A stretch of DNA of 64,000 nucleotides from Alteromonadales bacterium alter-6D02. GTDB lineage: Bacteria > Pseudomonadota > Gammaproteobacteria > Enterobacterales > Psychrobiaceae. Shown piece after piece: positions 9,676 through 19,076 of this stretch. A model generated the notes under the pieces. It had not been told where the DNA came from. It did not search any database and worked only from the letters and a program-made list of their open reading frames with translations. The first letter of the stretch is position 1. Each line of letters starts with the position of its first letter. The position numbers and the translations under genes were made by a program. The stretch is from contig PIZK01000029.1 of the NCBI GenBank assembly GCA_002835545.1, positions 25,753-89,752 on the forward strand, read 5' to 3'.

Positions 9676-10506
9676 TTACAAAAACAGTTGTCCCAACATC
9701 CGAAGTCCAGTCACCAGCAATACCACAGCAAAAACCTTCTTAAGCTTTGCTCCATCCAATTTAGACGCTAATGACGCACCAACAGGTGCAAACAACACCG
9801 TCAGCGGTACAATACAAATAAAACCAATAAGGTTAACCAAACCAAAGGTGCCCACAGGAGCGTCGCTTGGTGTGCTGCCCATTACCAGCATAGTCAACGC
9901 ACCTGGCAACGAAATAATTAACCCTATTGCAGCAGCTGTACCAACAGCCTTATGCGCTGGATAATTAAATAAGGTCAGCAGTGGCACCGACAATGTACCG
10001 CCACCAATGCCAATCATTGAACTAAAAAAGCCAATCGATGAACCCATTACCGTTTGCCCAGCTTGGCCGGGTAACTGTTGGAACACCGCTGACTTACCCG
10101 TTCTTAACAGCATGTTTAGCGCAGATAAGGTTGCAATCACACCAAATAACATCGTCAATAGAGTGCCATCAACCCGAGTCACTAACCAACTGCCGGCCAA
10201 TACCCCAAGAAGAATAAAGACAGCCCAGCGCTTAAGCAGTTCAAAATCAACATTGCCCTTTTGGTGATGAGAGCGAATTGAGCTAACCGAGGTGGGAACT
10301 ATAGTCGCCAACGACGTCGCTGTCGCCACGATCATCGCTGATTCAGGTGAGACACCAAAGCTCTGAAATAAGAAAAACAACACCGGTACAATGACAATAC
10401 CGCCACCAACCCCCAACAAACCAGCTAAAACACCGGCAAAAATACCTGTGGCAACCAAGGCCAATAAGGTTGAAAGATTACTTGTGATAAATTCTATGAT
10501 ATCCAT
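9676..10506 (-). CDS. TauE/SafE family permease
   Basis: The 276-residue membrane protein has the two-repeat layout of the sulfite exporter TauE/SafE family: 'AGVLAGLLGVGGGIVIVPVL' near residue 24 and 'MIGIGGGTLSVPLL' near residue 164, with eight hydrophobic segments. Family members export or import small sulfur or carboxyl anions. It converges on mesXD, and its upstream region holds the same TGAA-N5-TTCA-N8-TGAA element as mesX. A link to methionine or sulfur metabolism is therefore likely, though the transported compound is unknown. Confidence 0.85.
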   Translation of the reverse strand: MDIIEFITSNLSTLLALVATGIFAGVLAGLLGVGGGIVIVPVLFFLFQSFGVSPESAMIVATATSLATIVPTSVSSIRSHHQKGNVDFELLKRWAVFILLGVLAGSWLVTRVDGTLLTMLFGVIATLSALNMLLRTGKSAVFQQLPGQAGQTVMGSSIGFFSSMIGIGGGTLSVPLLTLFNYPAHKAVGTAAAIGLIISLPGALTMLVMGSTPSDAPVGTFGLVNLIGFICIVPLTVLFAPVGASLASKLDGAKLKKVFAVVLLVTGLRMLGQLFL

Positions 10507-10633
10507 TTACAACTACTTCTCTATTCAATAATAGGCAAAGAGCTTGCCATCGATGTTACGACGGTATCGTCGCAAGTGTTAGATCTAAAAGCAATTGTAC
10601 TTATATTTATTCGATGAATAACAATGATATAAA

Positions 10634-10658
10634 TTCATTGCTTGATGAATAGTGTTCA
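10634..10658 (-). promoter_or_regulatory. MetR-like composite operator upstream of the TauE/SafE gene
   Basis: Read on the minus strand this is TGAA-N5-TTCA-N8-TGAA, the same layout as at mesX (17 of 25 bases identical). It ends 127 bases before the permease start. On the plus strand the MetR-type box reads TGAATAGTGTTCA. Co-regulation with mesXD is inferred. Confidence 0.6.
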
Positions 10659-10763
10659 TGGTTAGAGCTAAAGGCCACCCTTTCACATTCAAACATTGTT
10701 AATAAACTTATTGTGGCGAAAGCATGCAGCCTCGCAATTGAGCCTGTAATTATTTAGGCGTGA

Positions 10764-12734
10764 TTAACACTCCCCCTCTTCCCTCGTTAAATTAACTGGT
10801 AGCAATAACTTAACACTCATTCCCTTGTTCTGCTTTGAGTCAACAGTAATTGTCCCCTGTAGCTGCTGGCAGACCAAGTTGTAAACGATATTCATCCCTA
10901 GCCCTGTGCTACCTTTGCCTCGTTGTGTAGTGAAAAAAGGCTCAAATATATTTGCGAGCGCATGGCTATCCATTCCTTTACCATTATCTCGATAATTCAC
11001 TTCAACCAAATCGTCAGATTGCAAAATAATATCGACATTAATCTCACCATAATCTTTATCCGAAAAGCCATGAATAATTGAGTTCATCACCAGATTTGAC
11101 AGCACCTGTGAAAGGGTGCCGGGGCGAGTACTAATCATTAATTCATCGACGCTGTTTAACTGAAACGTAACCTGATGTTTCGTCAATTCAGATGAAAGTG
11201 TCGACATAACCTCATCTACATAGTGAGGTAAATTAATTTGCCTAAACTCACTCAACGTTTGGTCGGCTGCTACTAGCTTAAAATTATCTAATAACTTTTT
11301 AACTTTAATTAACGCACCCTCTGACATAGCCATTGATTTAGTTGAGCGGTCTAAAAAGCTATCCAAATCATCCTTACTTAATGAACTCGCAACGACTTTT
11401 TCTTTTAACCTTTCCACTCCCTCAGATGTTAGGCTCCCAGCCGTGATGGCGACCCCTAAAGGAGTATTTACTTCATGAGCAACCCCAGCCACCAAGCGGC
11501 CTAATGAGGCCATCTTTTCAGACTGAACAAGTTGAGCTTGTGTATCGTTTAAGTTACGTAATGTTTTCTTTAACTTTTTAGTGGTTTTACGGTTTTTATT
11601 AAAAAAGACCACAATCAACAAAATTCCGATAAAAGACACTAAGGCCAATGAAGTGGTTAACAATAAATATGTCTTCTGACTGTCAATGACTTTAGACTTT
11701 CCTTGGAGATCTACCCCCTGCCTTTCTATCTCACCTTGTTGTTTTTTTATCTCAACTTCTTGTTCAGACAATACGTGAGCATTCTTTTTAACAACGGCCA
11801 AGATCTGACTGTTTTTTCTTTCTTTCTCTTTAAGTAAACTTCGTTGCTGCTCTAATTTTTCTTCAGTCAATTTAGACTGTTGAGTAACTACTTTTAATGC
11901 TTCTCTATCTATTTCTAATTGCTGTTGCTTAAAATGAATTTTTTCTTTAAGTTCAGCTAATTCTAATTTTTGTTTCTTAGTCGCTTGAGTATTTTTTTCT
12001 AACTCCACATTCAACGACTTTAACGTCTGTTTAGCTAATTTTAACTGCTCAGTCGCCAGCAAAAGTGCTTGTTCCTGCTGATCTAACTTTCTTTGTAACG
12101 AGTCACTTTGCTTTTTACTTTTTTGCATTTCAACTTCAATATCACGATATAACATGGCAACATCAAGTTCATTACCACCAAGGAGTAGTAACTCCGATGA
12201 CATTCTCAGTTTTTCATAGACTAAATTAGCCTTATTGACTTCAAACGAAATAATATTCTCACGTTCTTTTTGCAACAGGTTAATCATCACATCGTGCTTA
12301 TTAGTACTGTTATTGGTAATAAGTAAAGTATCACTGCCCCGCAACGCACTCGCAATTTCATGTACTTGGGAGTTAAATTGTTGAGGGATAAAAGCACCAT
12401 CGGCTTCTCTAAGCTGACGAATTGAGGAAGCAGGAATAATAATAAGCGGCTTATTATCGACTGTGATACGGTTGTCTAATAAAGCTTGGGATAAGTATTT
12501 CGCATATTTCGGTTGGTTATAAATCGCTAACGTATACCTCTTGCGACTAGACGTAGATAACCAATCAATATGTTTAAAAAAGCTAACTATATAGGCTGAC
12601 TTAACCTGCTCGGGCTTAAATTCTTGTGCATGTACATAGCTATAAACAGTCAAACTTAGTACTAGTAAAGTAACGCTGACTAATCTATAGATTTGGTAGC
12701 CTGACATCATCAATGAACAGTTACTCCTAACCAA
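10764..12734 (-). CDS. sensor histidine kinase with YfiR-type (DUF4154) periplasmic domain
   Basis: The 656-residue protein has an N-terminal signal or anchor segment (about residues 17-36) and a DUF4154/YfiR-like domain (about 40-195). A long glutamine/lysine/glutamate-rich coiled coil (about 200-350) and a membrane segment (about 358-380) follow. The kinase core starts with 'GVAHEVNTPLG', whose His near residue 419 is the phosphorylation site. The ATPase domain shows the N box 'LVMNSIIHGF', G1 'DNGKGMD' and G2 'GKGSTGLGMNIV'. No receiver domain or response regulator gene is adjacent. It is divergent from a TonB receptor, an arrangement often seen in Alteromonadales, which suggests control of outer-membrane uptake. 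Confidence 0.85.
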   Translation of the reverse strand: MVRSNCSLMMSGYQIYRLVSVTLLVLSLTVYSYVHAQEFKPEQVKSAYIVSFFKHIDWLSTSSRKRYTLAIYNQPKYAKYLSQALLDNRITVDNKPLIIIPASSIRQLREADGAFIPQQFNSQVHEIASALRGSDTLLITNNSTNKHDVMINLLQKERENIISFEVNKANLVYEKLRMSSELLLLGGNELDVAMLYRDIEVEMQKSKKQSDSLQRKLDQQEQALLLATEQLKLAKQTLKSLNVELEKNTQATKKQKLELAELKEKIHFKQQQLEIDREALKVVTQQSKLTEEKLEQQRSLLKEKERKNSQILAVVKKNAHVLSEQEVEIKKQQGEIERQGVDLQGKSKVIDSQKTYLLLTTSLALVSFIGILLIVVFFNKNRKTTKKLKKTLRNLNDTQAQLVQSEKMASLGRLVAGVAHEVNTPLGVAITAGSLTSEGVERLKEKVVASSLSKDDLDSFLDRSTKSMAMSEGALIKVKKLLDNFKLVAADQTLSEFRQINLPHYVDEVMSTLSSELTKHQVTFQLNSVDELMISTRPGTLSQVLSNLVMNSIIHGFSDKDYGEINVDIILQSDDLVEVNYRDNGKGMDSHALANIFEPFFTTQRGKGSTGLGMNIVYNLVCQQLQGTITVDSKQNKGMSVKLLLPVNLTREEGEC

Positions 12735-12915
12735 CAGTTAATTGAACCATATACGCCAAAGCTTGAATCAGTGAGTCAATCATTCTGATTTAAACTACCC
12801 TAAATAACATGACCTTTCAGTTAGTATAGTAAAAATTAGCTCAAGTTAACTTAGTATACTATATTTAAATTTCACCTAAGAATATACGATATGAAGATTT
12901 TTCTAGTTGATATTT

Positions 12916-15057
12916 ATGAAAATAAAAAGCCAATCAACCCTGCTCTCCTTAATCTTTTTTAGCGGTTACTCAATCGCCGATGAAGCTGATTTCGAACACT
13001 TATTTTCCCTAGACTTAGCTCAATTAATGAGTACTAAAGTCTCTGGTGTTGGTGCATTAACTGAGACTAGTCGATTGAAAACGCCTGCTGCAGTGACTCA
13101 CATCTCAAATGATAACATCCAATTATCTGGGGCGCGCTCTCTCCATGAGTTACTCGATATATATGTGCCCGGTGTTCAGTGGGTGCGGCACCATTGGGAG
13201 TTTTCACATATCGGCGCCCGGGGCATTATCAGTGACCGAGAAAATAAGTTACTTATCCGAGTTAATGGACGAGTAATGAATGAACACACTCATAACGGAG
13301 CAGTCTCAGAGCGAAACTTCCCAATGCTCAGCGACATTCAACATATTAATGTTATTCGCGGGGCGGGATCCGCGCTCTACGGCCTTGGTGCCGTATCCAT
13401 GGTTATTGATATTCAAACATTCAATGCCTCCACTCACTCAGAGAATAAAGTTACACTTAAGACCGCAATCAATAATCAATTTCACTCAATTGAAGGCAGT
13501 CTCAGTAAAACATTTGATAACGATATTAGTGCCTACCTTTATGCAGCAATTGCAATGGTTGATGGAGCAAATGACTCGGATGCTCCACTTGTACTTGGTA
13601 CTGATGCAACATCTTTAACTACTAATGCGGCAGTAAAGCGAGGGCAACCTTTCCCAGTAGGAGTTAATGATGGAGCGCAATATGACGATGAAGCCCCCAT
13701 CAAGTTTCATTTAGAACTAACTAAAGGCAATAGCGATTTTTGGCTACGATACACCAGCGCAGGAGAAGTTGAGCCAACAGATGTATTTTTTGTCGCAGCA
13801 CCACCCGTCGGTGTTGGCGAACAAGCACGTATGCAGATTGATAACGGTTACCAACAATTAACCGCAACAGCAAAGCACCAATATGATTATCAAGACGAAA
13901 TAGCGCTCACTTTTCAGCTAAGTTATGACACCTTCGACTATGTACAACTGTCACCCTTTTCAGCCAAAAAAAGTGAAAACTTTAGTTTTCGCGAAGATGA
14001 GTGGCTTATAAAAATTGGCAGCCAATGGGACAATATAGCTGATAATAGCTTTTTCATCGGCGCTGAAATATCTTACGAACGATTTGGTTTAAACAGCCTA
14101 AGGTCGGGTCGAGGCAAAGCAACCAGTGATCGCCTTGGAGAAATGACCCCATGGTCAACGACAACGAGTTCATTATTAACTGAATGGCAATGGCGTGCTA
14201 GCCCAGCACTAACCACATTCATTGGCGGACGACTAGATAAAAACACCTACACCAATAACCTTTTCTCCCCACGTGCATCATTAGTGTGGTCAAATGATGA
14301 CATAAACACATACAAGCTAATGCTAACACGCTCGCAACGAATGAACTTTGCCGAAGATAATCGAGCAAGCGCTTTAATTAGCTCAGACAAACAAAAGCCT
14401 GAAGTTCTCGACAGTATCGAAGCTCGTTATGAACATGTAGAAAGCTCAATACAATACAGCTTAAGCTTGTTCTACCTTCAATTAGACGCGTTAAGTTGGG
14501 ATAACACACTGCGACAAAGCATCGTCACTGGCGAACAAGAGCAGTGGGGCTTTGAATTTCAATTTGATAAAGTAATTAATAGTCATCAATTCAGTCTATC
14601 GCATTCATATACCAAACTGATCGACTTTGAGTTAGCAACACCTGACTCAAATACGCTCATCACAGCCAAACCTTATGGCTTTGGTAACGATCTCAGCGCT
14701 TGGAGTAATCACACCAGTAAGCTTAGGTACAATTATGTCTGGAGTGACAAGCTTAATTTAAATGCATCGTTGCGTGCTTATTGGGGCTTCCCCGGTGTGA
14801 GAGATTACTGGGACAAATACAACAATGACGGACTCACTTTAATGGATGCCGATTGGGAAAAAGGCACAGAAAAGCAACTTTTCCTTAATATGGGAGCTCA
14901 TTACATTTTAAATGACAATCTCCAGCTCAGTTTAAACCTTTATAACGTCTTGGGCCTTGTCGATAAAGATTACAACAAGCGCTTATATTACAACACCTAT
15001 GGAGATTATAGATCCGAAGCGGTGAGTGCAGCGTTAAGTTTAACAGCGATATTTTAA
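12916..15057 (+). CDS. TonB-dependent outer membrane receptor
   Basis: The 713-residue protein starts with a signal peptide (about residues 1-22, ending near SIADEAD). A plug domain follows, with 'VTHISNDNIQLSGARSLHELLD' and 'ISDRENKLLIRVNGR' type strands. The remainder is a 22-strand beta-barrel that closes with 'SEAVSAALSLTAIF', a typical C-terminal strand ending in Phe. Such receptors import siderophores, vitamin B12 or oligosaccharides using TonB energy; the ligand is unknown. I chose the ATG at 12916 rather than the TTG at 12907 because it gives a clean signal peptide. It is divergent from the YfiR-domain kinase, which may regulate it. Confidence 0.87.
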   Translation: MKIKSQSTLLSLIFFSGYSIADEADFEHLFSLDLAQLMSTKVSGVGALTETSRLKTPAAVTHISNDNIQLSGARSLHELLDIYVPGVQWVRHHWEFSHIGARGIISDRENKLLIRVNGRVMNEHTHNGAVSERNFPMLSDIQHINVIRGAGSALYGLGAVSMVIDIQTFNASTHSENKVTLKTAINNQFHSIEGSLSKTFDNDISAYLYAAIAMVDGANDSDAPLVLGTDATSLTTNAAVKRGQPFPVGVNDGAQYDDEAPIKFHLELTKGNSDFWLRYTSAGEVEPTDVFFVAAPPVGVGEQARMQIDNGYQQLTATAKHQYDYQDEIALTFQLSYDTFDYVQLSPFSAKKSENFSFREDEWLIKIGSQWDNIADNSFFIGAEISYERFGLNSLRSGRGKATSDRLGEMTPWSTTTSSLLTEWQWRASPALTTFIGGRLDKNTYTNNLFSPRASLVWSNDDINTYKLMLTRSQRMNFAEDNRASALISSDKQKPEVLDSIEARYEHVESSIQYSLSLFYLQLDALSWDNTLRQSIVTGEQEQWGFEFQFDKVINSHQFSLSHSYTKLIDFELATPDSNTLITAKPYGFGNDLSAWSNHTSKLRYNYVWSDKLNLNASLRAYWGFPGVRDYWDKYNNDGLTLMDADWEKGTEKQLFLNMGAHYILNDNLQLSLNLYNVLGLVDKDYNKRLYYNTYGDYRSEAVSAALSLTAIF

Positions 15058-15204
15058 GCAAAGAATCAGCAAAAAAACAGTATTGGGTGTGGTCTGTGAC
15101 CATTTTCAAAATAGCTCAGATAACTTTAGGTTAGATGCCCACAGAGACAGGCACTGAAGCATTCAACTAACCATTAACGCTGATGGCCGCAATTTAATCA
15201 TTTT

Positions 15205-15375
15205 ATATCAATGGTATATCAATGGGGTCATATCAATGGGGTCAGAGTAGTTGATTCCTATCAATGGGGTCAGAGTCGTTGATTCCTATCAATGGGGTCA
15301 GAGTCGTTGATTCCTACCAATGGGGTGTCTAACGAGCCTAAACACCCGAGTAATTAAGAAGCTAACAACGTCACT
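15205..15375 (+). repeat. RAYT-associated repeat cluster 1
   Basis: Six tandem variants of ATCAATGGGGTCA, three of them extended by GAGTCGTTGATTCC (one with AGTAGT), run into a partial copy of the conserved core that begins GGTGTCTAACGAGCC and continues with AATTAAGAAGCTAACAACGTC. It sits between the TonB receptor and a hydrolase remnant. Confidence 0.85.
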
Positions 15376-15436
15376 GTAGATTCAATTGGTCAACGCAACA
15401 CTTTTGTGAAAACATTAGTTAGCAGAGGAAAATTTA

Positions 15437-15595
15437 ATGAAACGTTTTCCCAAGGCACAACAACACATACAAATTCTCCAGTCTAAAGAGATAAACCTTA
15501 ATAAGATCGGTCACTTTGGTTTGTTTAAACCTGAAAATAAGGCGGTATGGCGAGCGTTAATAGTGAGCCGCTTAGATAAGTATAATCAAAACTAA
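15437..15595 (+). pseudogene. C-terminal remnant of an alpha/beta hydrolase
   Basis: A 52-codon frame starts with ATG at 15437 and ends with TAA at 15593-15595. The product contains 'IGHFGLFKPENKAVW', which resembles the last 40-50 residues of COG4757-type alpha/beta hydrolases ('GHFGFFRPE'). The catalytic parts are missing, and the repeat cluster lies just upstream. I therefore read it as the tail of a gene cut by repeat-associated rearrangement. It could still be translated, as AGAGGAAAA lies a few bases upstream of the ATG. Confidence 0.4.
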
Positions 15596-15680
15596 TGTGG
15601 GGTTATTGGATTTTAAATAGGTTCAGAAGGTTACTAAAGTAAACTCGCTAACAATATCAAAGCGTATTTTAGACAATGAA

Positions 15681-15703
15681 AAAGCCTCGAATAGCGAGGC
15701 TTT
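15681..15703 (-). terminator. rho-independent terminator of the DUF1704/ATP-grasp operon
   Basis: AAAGCCTCG at 15681-15689 pairs with CGAGGCTTT at 15695-15703 over a 5-base loop. On the minus strand the stem is followed by further T, as needed for a leftward terminator 52 bases after the DUF1704 stop. The stem sequence closely resembles the hairpin inside the repeat cores. Confidence 0.7.
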
Positions 15704-15755
15704 CATTAACCAACCAACTTAAACCACTTATAAACAATTGATACTTATCATTAAT

Positions 15756-17747
15756 CTATTTTATTGAGTTTACAATAAAATCGAGCACTTTATCGTTTGA
15801 AACTGAATAGGATGTATCAAATAGCGACACAGGCTTTTGTAACATACCACGCTCGACCATCTCAGAAACCACATCAAAGTCCAACAAGCCTGTTTTACCG
15901 ACTAATAAATTATCAATAGAACGTTCTTTAGCAACATTTAACACGTCTCTAAAGCCAGTGAGATACAAGTAATCTTTCGTGAATCCACCACCTCGATATA
16001 CGCGAGTAGTTAAAGTAAAAGCAAACTCTTTGTCTAAAGAAAACTCATTCATTAGCGCATGATAAGTTTTTACAAAGTCACCATGTTCTAACATATATTG
16101 AACAGCGACTACCCTTAACGCTATCGTTTTTAACCGCTTAATTGTTAAATTACCAGAACAATATTCACTATATAAAGCAATACCTTCTTGCGTGTGAGTG
16201 TTACCAGGCAAGCCTAAACTAAACACTTTTAATGGATGTTTTTTGGCGTTAATCGTTGTCAGCATATGAATACCTAACTCGTGATAAGCAAATGCGTGCA
16301 ACTCTTTTTCCGTAAACTCAGCTTCTTTGTTGATCAGTAATAACGCTTTTTCATTGTTCACCATCGCTTTAGCAACAATTTTTGCTGACTTTTCTATCTT
16401 ACACTTTAGCCCCCATTTTTGGGCTTGATGCTTAAAGTATTCGATAGCATCATCGGCATTAAGTGTCATATCAGGTTCAACAAATTCTTCTTCATTCAAG
16501 TGCAAAATAAAGCGCGCATTCGCTATATCAATTTGATTAGGCTCACCATAATACTTAAGAGAGTTATAAATAAAATCATCAGTACCGATAGAAGTCAGCA
16601 AATCGATTTTACTGGCTAAATTATCAATAACATGACGATACAGTTGAGAAATACCGGCATCATAGATATCGTCAACAGGCAGTTTATAAAGGTTTTCACG
16701 AAATTTATAAGGATTTAAATTTAGCTGTTTATAGTTAAAGTTTGGAGCGATATAACTATTTTTTTTAAGAAATCGACTCTTTTGAGCAGCCAAATTAATA
16801 GGGTTAATAAAATTAAGTGTTTCAACACTCTTACACAGTGAAAATAATTTTTTGTCTAATTCAATAACTTCAGGGCTAATATTTGAAGACAATATATCGG
16901 CTTTCTGAGTACGTGTTTTTTTTGTATATCTACGCATAAAAAAAGCCGCAGTTTCACTGATAGCATCTTTAAACCCAGCCTTAAGGTCTTCAAGTACCAA
17001 CGGGTACACTTCACCGGAAGTTTCATCCATAAACACTTTTTTTACCTCGACAGGTAACACTAAGGTATTATCAAAATGTGCATTGATATGAGAGATCAAA
17101 TAACCTCTACCATGAAAAACTTCATCAGTTGCCGCTCTTAAGTCAATGTTAGGTAAAGCAATCTTATTGAGCTGTCGCTCAAATTGACCAATCACTTTTC
17201 CCCAGCGCTCAACATCTATTTGACCAGACCCTATGTTAAACGTTGGAGTATCCATCTCTATGCGTTTGTAATTATATGAATGAATATCAAAAATAATGGC
17301 GTTACCAAATTGCTTTTCAATAACCGACACTATCGCTTCTAGTACGTTGTAAAACGATTCATGTTTAGCATGACTAATAGCACGCTGCTTTTGGGTTAGT
17401 GGCTTTTGCCAAACCTGCTTATTCCATGCTGTCTTAAAGTAGGTGGATAGTGTTTTTGCTCGATTCAAGTCATATTCAAAACGAGAGTCATTGCCAATCA
17501 GTTGAATAGGAAATGAAGAAATTAACTCATCGGTGTACGGATCTTCCTCATAAAAACGCTCTTGCTTTGATAGCAAGAACGAATTAGCTAATTCAGAGCG
17601 GAGTTGATGTCCATTGTGAATGGCAGCGCAAACAAGCGGGGTGTACTCATCAATTTTTATAATATATGAGCCATTGTTAACTTCAGCGTGGAAACACTCT
17701 CGTTTCTTGATGCGTTGAATACACTCTTTCTCAGACAGCGTTAGCAT
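15756..17747 (-). CDS. N-formylglutamate amidohydrolase domain fused to DUF1704 (QEGLA/MATCAP-type) peptidase domain
   Basis: The 663-residue protein has two parts. Residues about 20-270 resemble N-formylglutamate amidohydrolases ('VCAAIHNGHQL', 'IFDIHSYNYKR', 'ATDEVFHGRGYLI'). Residues about 310-660 form a DUF1704 domain with the zinc-binding 'YHELGIHML' and the family-naming 'TQEGIALYSEY'. DUF1704 members are called flavohemoglobin expression-modulating QEGLA proteins. The eukaryotic relatives (MATCAP) are metallocarboxypeptidases that remove C-terminal tyrosine from tubulin. It overlaps the ATP-grasp gene upstream by 17 bases, so the two form one operon. In many bacteria the amidohydrolase is a separate gene; here it is fused. 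Confidence 0.8.
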   Translation of the reverse strand: MLTLSEKECIQRIKKRECFHAEVNNGSYIIKIDEYTPLVCAAIHNGHQLRSELANSFLLSKQERFYEEDPYTDELISSFPIQLIGNDSRFEYDLNRAKTLSTYFKTAWNKQVWQKPLTQKQRAISHAKHESFYNVLEAIVSVIEKQFGNAIIFDIHSYNYKRIEMDTPTFNIGSGQIDVERWGKVIGQFERQLNKIALPNIDLRAATDEVFHGRGYLISHINAHFDNTLVLPVEVKKVFMDETSGEVYPLVLEDLKAGFKDAISETAAFFMRRYTKKTRTQKADILSSNISPEVIELDKKLFSLCKSVETLNFINPINLAAQKSRFLKKNSYIAPNFNYKQLNLNPYKFRENLYKLPVDDIYDAGISQLYRHVIDNLASKIDLLTSIGTDDFIYNSLKYYGEPNQIDIANARFILHLNEEEFVEPDMTLNADDAIEYFKHQAQKWGLKCKIEKSAKIVAKAMVNNEKALLLINKEAEFTEKELHAFAYHELGIHMLTTINAKKHPLKVFSLGLPGNTHTQEGIALYSEYCSGNLTIKRLKTIALRVVAVQYMLEHGDFVKTYHALMNEFSLDKEFAFTLTTRVYRGGGFTKDYLYLTGFRDVLNVAKERSIDNLLVGKTGLLDFDVVSEMVERGMLQKPVSLFDTSYSVSNDKVLDFIVNSIK

Positions 17748-18777
17748 CTTCGATTACCTTTCTAAACTCAGTTTTTCGGTTCATAACAAACTCTTTGGCA
17801 TGCACAACACTTTCAACAAAGTCGATAACTTGCGCTTGAAGTTTGACTCTATTTAGCTTGTTAATACGAACAATCCCTCCAGGACTTAACACATTAACCT
17901 CAATTAACTTTCCACCAATAACATCAATGCCGGTAAAATAAAGACCATCACGAACAAGTTTAGGGCCAATGTACTTACAGAGTTTTTTCTCTTGGGCAGT
18001 AAGTTTATGCTTCACAACATTCCCTCCCGCATGAACGTTCGAACGAACATCGTTTGAAGCAGGCACTCTTTTCATCGCCCCAATAGGCTCACCGTTTAGC
18101 ATTAATATGCGTACATCACCTTCTTCGGCACCGTGAACATATTCCTGTAAAATAACATAGTTACTGCCTTTACCAAGCTCATCACCACCGATATAAAAAT
18201 CCAGCAATGACCTAAAGCTTTGACGCGCGCTTTTCTCTAATACAATGACACCTCGACCACCGTAACCGTCTAACGGCTTTAAGATCATTTTGTCGCTTTG
18301 TGACTCTTCAAAAATGCGTTCGAGGTAATCTCTATTTTTGGAAACGTGTGTCGCTGGAATAAATTCACTTTCAGTATCCTGAAAAGATGCTGTATAAACT
18401 TTATTATTAGCTACACGTAATCCATCGAGGTCATTCATGATGAATGTATCACCACGTACTGAGTCTAAAAAATTTAGCGCTAATGTGTCTAATGGTGGAT
18501 TGGCACGCATAATAACAGCATCAAAGCCAGCGATCGGCAGTTGTGCCCGCTTAAAGTTAGCGGTTTTATAAAAGCTAGGAATGTTATCTGAATATTTTGT
18601 TTTATTAGTAAAAACATCACAAAAAGCACTGGCAACACTGTCACGAATAGTTAAGTTATTAACCGTAGAAAGCGCTACGGTATGACCCCTTTTAACACAT
18701 TCATGAATTAGTCGGAGGGTGGAGTCGGTCTCAGGTTCGATACGATCCCAAGGGTACATAATAAAACAGATCTTCAT
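17731..18777 (-). CDS. glutathione synthetase-like ATP-grasp ligase
   Basis: The 348-residue protein begins MKICFIMYPWDRIEPETDST, as in GshB ('MDPI...KDSS'). It has the ATP-grasp motifs 'MILKPLDGYGGRGVIVLEK', 'ILQEYVHGAEEGDVRILMLNGEPIGA' and 'FTGIDVIGGKLIEVNVLSPGG'. GshB joins gamma-glutamylcysteine and glycine. In this context, coupled by overlap to the DUF1704 protein, the product may instead be a peptide-like compound that the partner trims. I chose the ATG at 18777; an upstream ATG at 18804 would add nine residues not seen in the family. It is the first gene of the two-gene operon. Confidence 0.8.
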   Translation of the reverse strand: MKICFIMYPWDRIEPETDSTLRLIHECVKRGHTVALSTVNNLTIRDSVASAFCDVFTNKTKYSDNIPSFYKTANFKRAQLPIAGFDAVIMRANPPLDTLALNFLDSVRGDTFIMNDLDGLRVANNKVYTASFQDTESEFIPATHVSKNRDYLERIFEESQSDKMILKPLDGYGGRGVIVLEKSARQSFRSLLDFYIGGDELGKGSNYVILQEYVHGAEEGDVRILMLNGEPIGAMKRVPASNDVRSNVHAGGNVVKHKLTAQEKKLCKYIGPKLVRDGLYFTGIDVIGGKLIEVNVLSPGGIVRINKLNRVKLQAQVIDFVESVVHAKEFVMNRKTEFRKVIEDANAV

Positions 18778-19076
18778 TGTAATAAGCCTGTAGAAAGGAT
18801 ACATCTCTATTAGTATCGTTATTTTTTTCGGAGCATACAGAAAACTTGTGATTAAGGCTGCTAAAAAAAAATTGTCGTCACGTTAAAAATTATTTATAAA
18901 TAGCTTCTCATAAACATTCTAAAAATATTGAAAATCAGACAAATTAATATTGGTAGTTCTAAATAGCTAATTTTGTACCATGACACATAACCACCAACAC
19001 GAAAGCACAATGTAATTAAGCAGAAATAGCAGTAACGGAAAAGTCTGAAAAATCATTATTTAACTTGGGTAAAAAC

